Below are positions 9,466 through 18,920 of a stretch of DNA of 64,000 bases, one piece after another. Below the pieces are notes generated by a model, which worked only from the letters and a program-made list of their open reading frames with translations, did no database searches and was not told the DNA's origin. Source of the DNA: Hyphomicrobium sp. GTDB lineage: Bacteria; Pseudomonadota; Alphaproteobacteria; Rhizobiales; Hyphomicrobiaceae. The translations under genes were made by a program, and so were the position numbers. Location: positions 247,900 to 311,899 of the forward strand of contig NZ_JAIELN010000006.1 in the NCBI RefSeq assembly GCF_019753045.1. The letters run 5' to 3'. Within the stretch, counting starts at the first letter, position 1. Every line of letters begins with the position of its first letter.

Positions 9466-10810
9466 TGACGAGGTGACGCTCCGGGCTCAGCACGCCGACG
9501 ATCAACAGTTCGCCCTCGGTCAGCGGACCGTCGAGCAACAGCGCGCCTTTTGCGTCCCGCTGTCCGATACGAACGGCAACAGGCAATGAGCCGCCCTCTC
9601 CGTCAGGGATCCAAACGAGGGCCGGCGAGCCGTCACCCGTGGCAGTCAAATCTTGCGTTATCGGACGACGGGCCGAAGAGTCCGCGGCCTTGAACGCCAC
9701 CGGACGAAAACGCAGCGCCTCGTTCGGAACTTTCAACGCCACAGCGCCATCGCTTACAGAAACGCGAAGGGCTGCTGTCATTCCTGGCAGGAGTAAAAGA
9801 TCGGGATTTTGGGCTGATACGATGGCCGTATACGTCACGACGTTTTGTGTTGTCTCGGGAGATTTCCTGATTTGCCGGACTTCTCCGCTGAACATTCGAT
9901 CCGGATACGCATCAACAGTGAATCTCGCCGCTTGCCCGGGTCTGAGCTGGCCGACGTCGGCTTCGTCGATCCTCGCATGAATTTCCATTTCCTTGAGGTC
10001 GTTCGCAATCTGGAAGAGCGTCTTGGCCTCCATTGTAACGGCGATCGTTTGGCCGGGATTGATGTCTCTCTTCAAAATCACACCATTGATTGGAGCCCGA
10101 AGCACGGTGCGATCGAGATCGAGCCTCGCTTGATCGAGCGCCGCCTGCCGCTGTTTGACGGTGGCTTGCGCATTGTGCAGCTCCGCGCCCGCCATTTGCA
10201 GTTCGGCTTCTGCGATCGCCACCGCTTCCTCTTTGAGATGAATCTGCTCGCCCGCGGCTTTTGCGTCAGCGGCTGCCGTTTCCTTGAGAGCCTGCGTCTG
10301 AGTGAGTTCGCGTTCAGATGCTACGCCGGTCTTTGAGAGAGCGAGTTTGCGATTGAGCTCGCGCTCCGCTTCTGCCAGCCTGGCTTTTGCGGCCTCGCAT
10401 TGAGCCTCAGCCAACTTTTGTGCCGTGTGCGAACTGCTTACCCCGACGCCGGCTCGGGAGACGGCTACTTGTTGCATCTCGGCGGAGGCGGTTGCCACAT
10501 TCAGCGCTGCAGCGGCTTCGGTAACACGGGCCCCGAAAATCGCTTGGTCCAACCGCGCGATCGGTTGTCCCGCTGTAACTGTATCGTTGAAACTGACGAA
10601 TACATCCGCAACCCGGCCGGAGAGCTGAGAACTGACGTCGACAGTCAGACGCGCCTCGACAGTTCCGGTAGCAGTAATGGTTTTGGATAGCGTGCCGCGC
10701 TCCACAGGAGCCGTAATGAATGTTTGCGAAGGCAAAACGTCATTATGAGCGAACGTCAATCCCGTAACGAGTGTGGAGAATCCAGCGATGACGGCAGTAA
10801 ATCGCAACAT
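9446..10810 (-). CDS. macA: Periplasmic adaptor of tripartite exporter (MacA/HlyD family)
   Basis: 454 aa with an N-terminal signal anchor (MLRFTAVIAGFSTLVTGLTFA). A split lipoyl/biotinyl half-motif (GTVEARLTVDVSSQLSGRV) precedes a long Ala/Glu/Gln-rich coiled-coil hairpin (about residues 85-215), then the second half LDLDRTVLRAPINGVI, a beta-barrel and a membrane-proximal domain. This order is that of MacA-type adaptors. It overlaps macB and is co-transcribed with it. Confidence 0.9.
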   Translation of the reverse strand: MLRFTAVIAGFSTLVTGLTFAHNDVLPSQTFITAPVERGTLSKTITATGTVEARLTVDVSSQLSGRVADVFVSFNDTVTAGQPIARLDQAIFGARVTEAAAALNVATASAEMQQVAVSRAGVGVSSSHTAQKLAEAQCEAAKARLAEAERELNRKLALSKTGVASERELTQTQALKETAAADAKAAGEQIHLKEEAVAIAEAELQMAGAELHNAQATVKQRQAALDQARLDLDRTVLRAPINGVILKRDINPGQTIAVTMEAKTLFQIANDLKEMEIHARIDEADVGQLRPGQAARFTVDAYPDRMFSGEVRQIRKSPETTQNVVTYTAIVSAQNPDLLLLPGMTAALRVSVSDGAVALKVPNEALRFRPVAFKAADSSARRPITQDLTATGDGSPALVWIPDGEGGSLPVAVRIGQRDAKGALLLDGPLTEGELLIVGVLSPERHLVNAQMGL

Positions 10811-10908
10811 CGAACTTCTCCCGATTGAGCGGAAGAGCGCAGACGACGCCGAAGAGCGATAAGAACCTTTGCAGCGTCGCCCGCGCGTTCAATAACTATG
10901 CATTCAAA

Positions 10909-11238
10909 CTATGGAAGTTGCTTCTGTGATTGCTGGAAGCAAGCCACATCGTATTGGCCCACAGCGTTCGAACTACCGTTCGCCGCCGACGGTGTGCCGG
11001 GCTGGCCGGCGTAATGTAAGGCGGACGTGCCCGGTGTCACATCATTGAAAGGCGAGCCCGGCGAGGAGAACGTGTTACCCGGGCGGAACGTGCTGACACC
11101 GATGCCACCTGTTGTCTCGCACGACTGACTGGGCTGGCCGGTTGTCCCACCGGCATGCGGGTTTGCGGCAAGAGCAGGGAACATTGGCAACCCTGCGATG
11201 GAAGCTGCAAAAAGAAGGCTGATGATCGAGTGTTTCAT
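10909..11238 (-). CDS. Small secreted protein of unknown function
   Basis: 109 aa, starting at the ATG at 11238, which has a strong AAAGGAG site 8 nt upstream. The frame extends further but without a start signal. Signal peptide MKHSIISLLFAASIAGLPMFPALAA. The mature part is rich in Gly, Ser, Thr and Pro with two cysteines (QSCETTGG and DVACFQQ), which may form one disulfide. I do not recognise the family. It sits 98 nt before macA on the same strand and could be co-expressed with it. Confidence 0.7.
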   Translation of the reverse strand: MKHSIISLLFAASIAGLPMFPALAANPHAGGTTGQPSQSCETTGGIGVSTFRPGNTFSSPGSPFNDVTPGTSALHYAGQPGTPSAANGSSNAVGQYDVACFQQSQKQLP

Positions 11239-11618
11239 GGGAGAGCTCCTTTGGGTGAATTTCACTCCATGCGTCACCCCGAGTAGGCTCGCGTCGCTCA
11301 CAGCGCGTCGCGAACCCACAATCCTCCGGTAGATTTTTGTACAATTGATTTGCCAATTGCTGGCATAATTCCCAGAGGCATGGCCCATGTGCTATAAGGG
11401 GCTATAATATTAGGAACTTCTAGATTGTTCCCTCTTGAGCCGAAAGTAATGTAAGGGCGTCGCCCGCATTTCGCGGCGACGTCGCAAATTGCATTTCTAT
11501 TTTCGTTGGTCTCGATCTAAATTTAGTTCGGCTTCTGCATAATAGCGCCGATAAATGAGCTGACTAAAGCTCGCGTTCGATCGACCTTCATTACGAACTC
11601 CCCGAAGCGGCATCGGCT
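11239..11618. other. 380-bp intergenic stretch
   Basis: It lies between cusA (which ends at 11619 on the minus strand) and the small secreted protein. It should contain the promoter of the latter. It includes an AT-rich patch around 11390-11425 with the doubled motif GGGGCTATAATATTAG / GTGCTATAAG. I see no RNA gene or reading frame that can be supported. Confidence 0.4.
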
Positions 11619-14600
11619 TCATCCGACTAACGGACCATCGAGGATCGGCGCTGGCGTCTGGGCCTTGGTCGGCAAACGCCAGCCTTTCACCAGGCCGTAG
11701 ATCGCAGGGATGACGATCAGAGTAAGGAGCGTTGATGAGATCATGCCGCCGATCATCGGCACGGCAATGCGCTGCATCACTTCCGACCCGGCGCCGGTGC
11801 TCCACATGATGGGCAGCAGACCGGCCATGATCGCGACGACCGTCATCATTTTCGGCCGCACGCGCTCCACAGCGCCCACCATGATGGCGTGGTGAAGATC
11901 CTCGCGGGTAAATGGCCTGCGCTCACGCAAGCATTCGGCTTGGATCTCGCGCTTGGCGTTGTCGAGATAGATCAGCATCACCACGCCAGTCTCGGCGGCG
12001 ACGCCGGCCAACGCGATGAATCCCACCGCCACCGCGACGGAGAGGTTGAAGCCCAACCACCACATCAGCCAGAAGCCGCCGACCAATGCGAACGGCAGTG
12101 ACAACATGACGATGAGGGTTTCTGTGAAGCGCTGAAAGTTGAGGTAGAGCAGCAGGAAGATGATCATCAGCGTCACCGGCACAACCATCTGCAGGCGCGC
12201 CTCGGCGCGTTCCATATACTCGAACTGGCCGCTCCACACGAGGTAGGTTCCTGTCGGCAACTTCACCTGCGTCTCCACGGCCTTCTTGGCATCGGCGATG
12301 TAGCCGCCGAGGTCGCGATCGCGGATGTCGACGTAGACATAGGTGGCGAGCTTGGCGTTCTCCGTGCGGATGCTGGTGGCGCCCTTTGTGAGCCGGATGT
12401 CGGCGACCTCGCCCAACGGCACCGTGCCGCCCCCCGGCAGCGACACCAGGACGTCCTTGGCGATGGCCTGCGGATCGGAGCGCAAGTCGCGCGGATAGCG
12501 AATGGCGACGGTATACCGTTCGCGGCCTTCGACGGTGGTCGTGACGGGCTCAGCGCCGAGCGCCGTCGAAACTACGTCCTGCACATTGGATACCATCAGT
12601 CCGTAGCGAGCCAGTCGCTCGCGGTTGGGGACGATCTCGAGGTAATAGCCGCCCAATATTCGTTCGGCATACGCGCTGGAAGTGCCTGGGACGGATTTGA
12701 GAACGGCTTCGACTTGGCGGGCGACGCCATCCATTTCGGCGAGGTCTTTGCCGATGACTTTGATGCCGACCGGCGTCCTGATGCCGGTCGACAGCATGTC
12801 GATGCGGGCTTTGATCGGCATCGTCCAGGCGTTGGAGACGCCGGGGAACTGCAGTGCCTTGTCCATCTCGGCGATGAGGCTGTCGGTGGTGACGCCGGGC
12901 CGCCATTCCTCCTTCGGCTTCAGATTGACGATGGTCTCGAACATCTCAGTCGGGGCCGGGTCCGTCGCCGTTTGAGCGCGACCCGCCTTGCCGTAGACTG
13001 AAGCCACCTCCGGAAACGATTTTATGATGCGGTCCTGCATCTGCAGCAGCTCGGCTGATTTGGTGATCGAGAGCCCCGGCAGCGTTGTCGGCATGAACAG
13101 CAGCGTGCCCTCGTTGAGGTTGGGCATGAACTCACTGCCGACCTTAGTCACCGGCCATGCCGACGTCGCGAGCACCACGCCGGCCACGATTATGGTCAGC
13201 GTCTTGGCCTTGAGCACGCCATTGATCACCGGCCGATAGATGGCGATGAGCGCGCGATTGATGGGGTTCCTGGCCTCGGGAATGATCCGCCCGCGCACGA
13301 AGACGACCATCAACGCCGGGACCAGCGTCACCGAGAGCAGAGCCGCCGAAGCCATGGCGAAGGTCTTGGTGAAAGCGAGGGGTCCGAACAACCGGCCCTC
13401 CTGCGCCTCGAGGCTGAAGATCGGCAGGAACGACACGGTGATGATCAGCAGCGAGAAGAACAACGCTGGCCCGACCTCAGTCGCGGCTTCAACCAGGATC
13501 TCCAGTCGCGGCTTGCCCTTGGGTGCACGCTCCAGATGCTTATGGGCGTTCTCGATCATGACAATCGCCGCGTCGATCATCGCGCCGATTGCGATGGCTA
13601 TGCCGCCGAGGCTCATGATGTTGGAGCCTATTCCGAGCGATCGCATGGCGAAAAAGGCCATGAGGATGCCGACCGGCAGCATCAGGATGGCGACCAGCGC
13701 GCTGCGCAAGTGCAGTAGGAAGATGATGCACACCGCCGCGACCACGAGACTCTCCTCGAGCAGTGTTTGCTTCAGAGTCTCGATGGCATGGTGGATGAGT
13801 TCGGACCGATCGTAGACCGGCACCACCTGCGTTCCGGCCGGCAATGACGGTGCGATCTCTTTCAGCCGTTCCTTGACGTTATCAATGACAGTGAGCGCAT
13901 TCGCGCCTGAGCGCTGCAGTGCGATGCCGCTCGCCACTTCGCCCTCGCCATTGAGCTCGGCAATCCCGCGCCGTTCGTCGCCGACGATTTCCACGCTCGC
14001 GACGTTTTTCAGCAAGACCGGCGTACCTCCATCGGCCTTGACCACGATATTCTCGAGGTCCTGCACGCCCTTGAGGTAGCCTCGGCCGCGCACCATGAAC
14101 TCGTGCTCGGCCAGCTCCAACGTCCGGCCGCCGACATCGATGTTGTTGTTGCGGATGGCGTCGCGGATCTTATCGAGCGGGATGTTGAAGCTCCTGAGGC
14201 GGCTCGGGTCCACCGTCACGCTGTATTGCTTGACGAAGCCACCGACGCTTGCGACCTCGGCCACACCTTCGGCCTTGGAAAGCCCGAAACGTATCTCCCA
14301 ATCCTGAATCGACCGCAGCTCGGCGAGCGACTTGTCCTTGGATTGCAATGCGTACTGATAAACCCAGCCCACGCCGCTCGCGTCGGGCCCGAGCGTCGGC
14401 GTAACGCCAACAGGCAAGCGCTTGGCGGCTGCGTTGAGGTATTCGAGCACGCGTGAACGCGCCCAATAGATGTCGGTGCCGTCCTGGAAGATGACGTAGA
14501 CGAACGAGACACCGAAGAACGAGAAGCTCCGCACGACTTTGGAGCGTGGCACAGTCAGCATCGAGGTGGCGAGGGGATAGGTGACCTGGTCCTCGACAAC

Positions 14601-14777
14601 CTGCGGCGCTTGCCCCGCATACTCCGTGTACACGATGACCTGCGTGTCCGAGAGGTCGGGGATGGCGTCGAGCGGCAGTGTCCTCACCGCCCAGATGCCC
14701 GCCACAACGGCGAAGGCAGTGGCAATGAACACCAGCATCAGGTTCCGTGACGACCAGCCGATCAGGCGTCCGATCAT
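11619..14777 (-). CDS. cusA: Heavy-metal efflux RND transporter, CusA/CzcA family
   Basis: 1052 aa, the full length for the family. Twelve membrane segments are readable in the usual 1+5+1+5 pattern. The TM4 block with GAMIDAAIVMIENAHKHLE carries the proton-relay acidic residue typical of heavy-metal RND pumps. Methionines in FMPTTLPG, PTEMFET and RIDMLSTGI fall in blocks that match CusA, where methionines bind Cu(I)/Ag(I), so copper or silver is likelier than Co/Zn/Cd (inference from family knowledge). The start overlaps the stop of the adaptor gene by ATGA. No CusC-type outer-membrane channel follows: the stop is followed by 380 nt without genes. Confidence 0.93.
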   Translation of the reverse strand: MIGRLIGWSSRNLMLVFIATAFAVVAGIWAVRTLPLDAIPDLSDTQVIVYTEYAGQAPQVVEDQVTYPLATSMLTVPRSKVVRSFSFFGVSFVYVIFQDGTDIYWARSRVLEYLNAAAKRLPVGVTPTLGPDASGVGWVYQYALQSKDKSLAELRSIQDWEIRFGLSKAEGVAEVASVGGFVKQYSVTVDPSRLRSFNIPLDKIRDAIRNNNIDVGGRTLELAEHEFMVRGRGYLKGVQDLENIVVKADGGTPVLLKNVASVEIVGDERRGIAELNGEGEVASGIALQRSGANALTVIDNVKERLKEIAPSLPAGTQVVPVYDRSELIHHAIETLKQTLLEESLVVAAVCIIFLLHLRSALVAILMLPVGILMAFFAMRSLGIGSNIMSLGGIAIAIGAMIDAAIVMIENAHKHLERAPKGKPRLEILVEAATEVGPALFFSLLIITVSFLPIFSLEAQEGRLFGPLAFTKTFAMASAALLSVTLVPALMVVFVRGRIIPEARNPINRALIAIYRPVINGVLKAKTLTIIVAGVVLATSAWPVTKVGSEFMPNLNEGTLLFMPTTLPGLSITKSAELLQMQDRIIKSFPEVASVYGKAGRAQTATDPAPTEMFETIVNLKPKEEWRPGVTTDSLIAEMDKALQFPGVSNAWTMPIKARIDMLSTGIRTPVGIKVIGKDLAEMDGVARQVEAVLKSVPGTSSAYAERILGGYYLEIVPNRERLARYGLMVSNVQDVVSTALGAEPVTTTVEGRERYTVAIRYPRDLRSDPQAIAKDVLVSLPGGGTVPLGEVADIRLTKGATSIRTENAKLATYVYVDIRDRDLGGYIADAKKAVETQVKLPTGTYLVWSGQFEYMERAEARLQMVVPVTLMIIFLLLYLNFQRFTETLIVMLSLPFALVGGFWLMWWLGFNLSVAVAVGFIALAGVAAETGVVMLIYLDNAKREIQAECLRERRPFTREDLHHAIMVGAVERVRPKMMTVVAIMAGLLPIMWSTGAGSEVMQRIAVPMIGGMISSTLLTLIVIPAIYGLVKGWRLPTKAQTPAPILDGPLVG

Positions 14778-16234
14778 TGGTTGGCCTCCGGAGTTGCTCC
14801 AGTCTGGAAGCTTTTCAGTGCGGATTGGAGATTGCTTTCCGAGTCGATGAGGAAGTTGCCGTTGACTACGACACGGTTCCCCTCGGAAACCCCGCCAGTG
14901 AGCTCGACGACACCGTCGCCCCGATGGCCCACCTTCACGTCCCGCGGCTCGTAGCGGCCTTCGCCCATATCGCGGAGAACGACCTGGCGGTTGCCACTGT
15001 CGATGACGGCGCTGGACGGCACGATGAGTGCTGGCTCATTGCCGCCGGTGGCGATCTGGACTTCGCCGTACATGTCGGGAAGCAGCGCGCGGTCGGCGTT
15101 GGGCATCTCGATGCGGACCTGAACGGTCCGGGTTTCCTTCATCAGGTGCGGATAGATGACTCTTACTGTGCCTTTGAAGATGCGGCCGGGGTGGGCGCGC
15201 GTGGTGACCGTCACCGCTTGGCCTGGTTCGACTGCGCCGATGTCACTTTCGGCGACGTTCGCCATCATCCAAACCATCGAGTGGTCGGCGACGCGGAAAC
15301 CGACGTCGCCCGCCTTGAAGCCCTGGCCATCGCTCCAGTTGCGTTCGAGAACGTCGCCGCTGATGGGTGCGCGGATGGTGAAGGTGTCCGGCACGCGGCG
15401 CTCGCGCTTCACCTGCTCCATGAATTCCTCGGGCACACCGAGGTTTTGCAGGCGGCGCGCAGCGCCGACGACGCCCGCAGGCCCCTTTAGGCCCGGAGGA
15501 GACGCGGCCTCGTCGATGCGCGTCGAGTCTGAGTTCTGCTCGATGAGCAATCGCGCGGCTTGGTCAAGCACGGCTTGGCCGAACACCGTCGCCAGCACGT
15601 CGCCGGCCTTCACATGGGTACCCGTGGTGACGTCGCCGACATTGACGACATAGCCGTCGAACTTCGGCGCCACCACTGCGATGCGGCGCTCGTCGAGCGC
15701 CACCACGCCCGGTGCCTGGATGGTGCGCGTCAGGGGCCGTTTGATGACGACAACCGTCTCAACGCCGGTTCGCTGGATCTTGCCGGGAGAAATCTTCACC
15801 GATCCGTCGTCGCTGTCCTCGCCCTCGTAGACGGGGATGTAATCCATTCCCATGGAGTCTTTCTTGGGCACCGGCGAGGTGTCCGGCAGTCCCATCGGGT
15901 TGCGGTAGAATTTGATCTTTCGTTCGACGCCGGGAACGGAGGAATGCGCTGCCTGCGTCTTTGGCTTCGGTTCGAACGACACGTCCTCGCTGGCGTGGAC
16001 CGCGACGTAGGGCGCGCCGCCGTCGGTGTTGCGCGGCGCCAACGAATAGAACGGCTTCCCGTCGGGGTCGCGGTAATAGATCACCGGGCCTGTTGGTTCC
16101 GCGCGTGGCGCGTTTATGGCCGCCGTGGGATGGGACGGCAGGCGGACAATGCCGTTCTGGCCCGCCCACAGTCCGGCTCCCGCCGCAGCGATGACCGCTG
16201 CGACGAAAACCAATCCCTTGCTTAGGGCACTCAT
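14774..16234 (-). CDS. cusB: Cu/Ag efflux periplasmic adaptor, CusB family
   Basis: 486 aa with an N-terminal signal anchor (KGLVFVAAVIAAAGAGLWAG). Two degenerate heavy-metal-binding segments follow, around residues 50-80 (YYRDPDGKPFYSL) and 105-135 (YRNPMGLPDTSPVPKKDSMGMDYIPVY), the latter typical of CusB N-termini. A lipoyl half-motif, a short hairpin and a barrel domain complete the adaptor; compared with MacA the coiled coil is short, as in CusB. Coupled by ATGA overlaps to the genes on both sides (16231 and 14777). Confidence 0.92.
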   Translation of the reverse strand: MSALSKGLVFVAAVIAAAGAGLWAGQNGIVRLPSHPTAAINAPRAEPTGPVIYYRDPDGKPFYSLAPRNTDGGAPYVAVHASEDVSFEPKPKTQAAHSSVPGVERKIKFYRNPMGLPDTSPVPKKDSMGMDYIPVYEGEDSDDGSVKISPGKIQRTGVETVVVIKRPLTRTIQAPGVVALDERRIAVVAPKFDGYVVNVGDVTTGTHVKAGDVLATVFGQAVLDQAARLLIEQNSDSTRIDEAASPPGLKGPAGVVGAARRLQNLGVPEEFMEQVKRERRVPDTFTIRAPISGDVLERNWSDGQGFKAGDVGFRVADHSMVWMMANVAESDIGAVEPGQAVTVTTRAHPGRIFKGTVRVIYPHLMKETRTVQVRIEMPNADRALLPDMYGEVQIATGGNEPALIVPSSAVIDSGNRQVVLRDMGEGRYEPRDVKVGHRGDGVVELTGGVSEGNRVVVNGNFLIDSESNLQSALKSFQTGATPEANQ

Positions 16235-16626
16235 TTGAGGGCCTTGATGATGAGCTTGTTCTCGACCGTTCCGGTTTCACCCTGCACCTTGGCGCCGAGC
16301 GACAAGGCCCAGTCGCCTGCCATGCCGAGATACGTTTTGAACCGGTAAACGCCTGACGCGGTCGAATCTTCGGGGTCCAGGGGGGCGGTCATTTCCTCCA
16401 TACCGTCTGGGCCCATGTCGATGCGTTTGGCGAAGATGACGGCATCGCCAACGGCACGACCCGAAGGCTTGTGGACGAGCTTGACTGAGATTACCGCCGC
16501 GCCCTGCTTCACTTCCTTATCAAGCAGCTGGAACTCGTAGTCCTTGGAATCGGCCAGAGCCGAACCGGCCATGCCCATGAAGAGCGCGAAGCCGACGGCA
16601 AGCGCGCGCGATGAATGACGTCGCAT
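16231..16626 (-). CDS. Exported FixH/YtkA-like protein of the copper efflux operon
   Basis: 131 aa, with a signal peptide ending AGSALA near residue 25. The mature domain is a small beta-sandwich-like sequence with RIDMGPDGMEEMTAPL and GVYRFKTYLGMAGDWALSL, matching the FixH/YtkA-like family that often accompanies RND metal pumps. Methionines in the DMGPDGMEEM patch could hold Cu(I) (inference). Its stop overlaps the start of cusB, so it is translated with the pump. Confidence 0.75.
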   Translation of the reverse strand: MRRHSSRALAVGFALFMGMAGSALADSKDYEFQLLDKEVKQGAAVISVKLVHKPSGRAVGDAVIFAKRIDMGPDGMEEMTAPLDPEDSTASGVYRFKTYLGMAGDWALSLGAKVQGETGTVENKLIIKALK

Positions 16627-16732
16627 GTTGAATGTCTCCTGATGTCTCGAACTTACGCGCAGCCGTTATGGCGCGCGCGCATGCAGGCCGCGGCATAGGC
16701 CGCAGCGATTGCTCACGCCGGAAGGGCGCGGG

Positions 16733-17116
16733 TCAGAGACTGGGAGGTCGAAGGAGAGGGGGGATCAGCGAACTCGGCGGCACCGCATAGATCGCGGGCG
16801 CCACGCGATCGGCGATGACATCGACATGTAGTCCGGCTTCGGATACCGGGGCCGGCAAAGGCTGGAAGCACTTGACCAGACAGTTGCCCATTTCCGGGCA
16901 CACCTTTTGAGGGCAGTTCGGGCAAGGCTTCTTTATCTTCTTGTGGCACGGCATCTCGTCGCCCTGTGCCGGCATCGCCTCGGAGGCCGACACCGAGGCC
17001 TTGCCGGACATCGCGTACGCGTAGGTTGCGGCGAGCGGCATCGACAACAGCGCACCGAACATGGCGAGCAGCCCAAAGAAAACGAACCAGCGATGGTAAA
17101 AACGGTGCCTCATCAC
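16733..17116 (-). CDS. Small cysteine-rich membrane or exported protein at the head of the Cus operon
   Basis: 127 aa. The N-terminus holds a hydrophobic segment (WFVFFGLLAMFGALLSMPLAATYAYA). Between residues ~53 and 85 lie six cysteines in the order PCHKK, KPCPNC, KVCPEMGNC, VKC, with several Lys, and a proline-rich tail closes the protein. I do not recognise a named family, but such Cys/Met-rich exported peptides are common beside copper pumps and could bind metal in the periplasm. The gap to the next gene is 106 nt, so it may have its own message or lead the operon. Confidence 0.62.
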   Translation of the reverse strand: MMRHRFYHRWFVFFGLLAMFGALLSMPLAATYAYAMSGKASVSASEAMPAQGDEMPCHKKIKKPCPNCPQKVCPEMGNCLVKCFQPLPAPVSEAGLHVDVIADRVAPAIYAVPPSSLIPPLLRPPSL

Positions 17117-17230
17117 ATTTTACGCTGCCATAGGTCGGTCGAGCGGGCAATGAGGATGTGGCGATTTGGGCAAATTCGCGGTCCACATCCCTCACGCAAT
17201 GCTTGGCGCACGATTTGTGAAGACAATGTA

Positions 17231-17264
17231 AAGAAAAGGCACCCGGCGATGAGGCCGGGCCACC
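17231..17264 (-). terminator. Intrinsic terminator of the monooxygenase gene
   Basis: On the minus strand GGCCCGGC, loop CTCATC and GCCGGGTGCC form a GC-rich stem followed at once by TTTTCTTT. It lies 50 nt past the stop of the gene at 17314-18795. Confidence 0.75.
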
Positions 17265-17313
17265 TAAAGCTCCGCCAGGGGTCCAAATCCTTGCGGAAAC
17301 GCCGCGCCCTTCG

Positions 17314-18795
17314 CTAGCGAATTCGAACGGCGAATGCTTTCGCTAGCTTTGTCGCGGCGATGTACGCCGAGGCGCTGAACGGCCATTGCGACACGACTTT
17401 TCCGGTGCGGCCTTGGAAATAGCTGGTCGTCGATACCCAAACCGTCTTCGCGAGCTTTGCCTGCAGCCACGCATTGAACCGCCGATACGCGTCAGGCACT
17501 ACGCTGATCGTCGATTTCTTCATTCGCAACATCTTCGAGATGAGCGAAGCCGCGAAGTTCGCCTGCGCTTCATAGAACGAAACAAGGGGAACGCTGTTGG
17601 TGTTCGGACCGTACATCATGAAGAAATTCGGAAAGCCCGGAACCATCAGACCCAGCAGCGCCTGCGGCTCTCCCTTCCAAGTTTCATGCAGATCGATCCC
17701 GTTTTCGCCCTTGACCGAAAATCCTCCGAGATAATTGGCGGCATCGAACCCCGTCGCATAGACGATCATATCGAGTTCGTGTTCCACGCCGCTCGCATCG
17801 ATAGCGCCGGTGGCGGTTAGTCCCTTAACCGCTTGCGGGATGAGTTCGACCTTGGGGTTTTTAAGATCCTGATAGTAGGTATCGCTGATGACGGTCCGGC
17901 GCGCTTCGTGGTGAAACGAAGGTGTCGCAAGTTTCAGAAGATCGGGACGATCTCCAAGGGAGTCTTGAAGGAACTTCCGCGATAGTACGTCGCGACGGCG
18001 GTTCGACCGGCCCTCCTTGCGCGCGTGACTGGAGCCATAAGAACGCCGGTCGTAACCCGTGTACAACCTGAAGCGCCTCCACCAGTAAACCGGGGCGAAC
18101 TGATTCCAGAACCGCTCTCGCGGCGTGAAATCGCGAGCATCCTTTGGCAGCAGCCAATTGGGTTCGATCTGAAAGATCTTGACGGATTTCGCGACGCGGG
18201 CCGCCTCACCGATGACTTGGACGGCTGACGATCCCGTTCCCAGAATGCCGACACGCTTGCCTGCCATGTCGAGGCCGGCGGGCCAGCGCGAGGTATGGCA
18301 CTGCGGACCTTTGAAGGGCGTCTCTCCGCGCGCGAACGGCGGGAGCAAGGGGATATTGAGAAAACCTACCGCGCTGATTACCGAGCAAAAGGGGCCGTGC
18401 TCGGCGCCGGACGCCGTGATGATCGTGTACTGCTTTTTCTGATCGGACCAGACGACGGAGGATACTCTCTCATTGAAGCGCGCGTGCTCGGCCAACTTCC
18501 ACTTTCGCGCGACGCGGTTGAGATAGTCCAACAGCTCTTGCTGGCTGGCGTAATTGCGCGTCCAGTCGTAGCGCTCGAATGAATACGAATAGATGTGAGA
18601 TTCAAGATCGACTTCCGCGCCGGGGTATCGGTTGTTGTACCAGGTGCCCCCGAAGTTCGCTTCCTGCTCGAAGATCGTGAAATTTTCCACGCCCCTTTTC
18701 TTGAGGGCGATCGCTGCGGCGATGCCGCTGAAGCCGGAGCCGATAATCGCCACAGATGCAGCCCCACGTCGCGTGGCCGGCGTCTCAGAATTCAC
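17314..18795 (-). CDS. Flavin-containing monooxygenase, type I Baeyer-Villiger type
   Basis: 493 aa from a GTG start with GAGGT 9 nt upstream. The N-terminal FAD fold has GSGFSGIAAA and FGGTWYNNRYPGAEVD; the Baeyer-Villiger fingerprint FxGxxxHxxxWP is present as FKGPQCHTSRWP near residues 155-170, followed by the NADP site GILGTGSSAVQ. These are the features of cyclohexanone/phenylacetone-monooxygenase-like enzymes, which insert oxygen beside a carbonyl to give an ester or lactone. The length is slightly short of the usual 530-550 aa. The last third (YATGFDAANYLGGF, then GLMVPGFPNFFMMYGPNT) is normal. It has its own promoter region with a palindromic operator (18828-18846) and its own terminator, and lies beside amine-catabolism-like genes. 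Confidence 0.88.
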   Translation of the reverse strand: MNSETPATRRGAASVAIIGSGFSGIAAAIALKKRGVENFTIFEQEANFGGTWYNNRYPGAEVDLESHIYSYSFERYDWTRNYASQQELLDYLNRVARKWKLAEHARFNERVSSVVWSDQKKQYTIITASGAEHGPFCSVISAVGFLNIPLLPPFARGETPFKGPQCHTSRWPAGLDMAGKRVGILGTGSSAVQVIGEAARVAKSVKIFQIEPNWLLPKDARDFTPRERFWNQFAPVYWWRRFRLYTGYDRRSYGSSHARKEGRSNRRRDVLSRKFLQDSLGDRPDLLKLATPSFHHEARRTVISDTYYQDLKNPKVELIPQAVKGLTATGAIDASGVEHELDMIVYATGFDAANYLGGFSVKGENGIDLHETWKGEPQALLGLMVPGFPNFFMMYGPNTNSVPLVSFYEAQANFAASLISKMLRMKKSTISVVPDAYRRFNAWLQAKLAKTVWVSTTSYFQGRTGKVVSQWPFSASAYIAATKLAKAFAVRIR

Positions 18796-18827
18796 GGACG
18801 AACCTCATGCTACCTCAATGTGCAGTA

Positions 18828-18846
18828 TGGTCTATTAATTAGACCT
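18828..18846 (-). promoter_or_regulatory. Palindromic operator upstream of the monooxygenase gene
   Basis: TGGTCTA, spacer TTAAT, TAGACCT: six of the seven positions of each arm are perfectly inverted (GGTCTA/TAGACC). It lies 33-51 nt before the GTG start. The same half-site in the same 7-5-7 layout occurs at 23692-23710 and a related site occurs upstream of the GntR regulator gene, so it is a good candidate site for that regulator. Confidence 0.6.
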
Positions 18847-18920
18847 TTTGGCTGATGTCAAGGCGATAGACGGTGGAATTGATTGTTGGACGTTATCGCC
18901 GCGAGGCTTCTATCCTGCAC

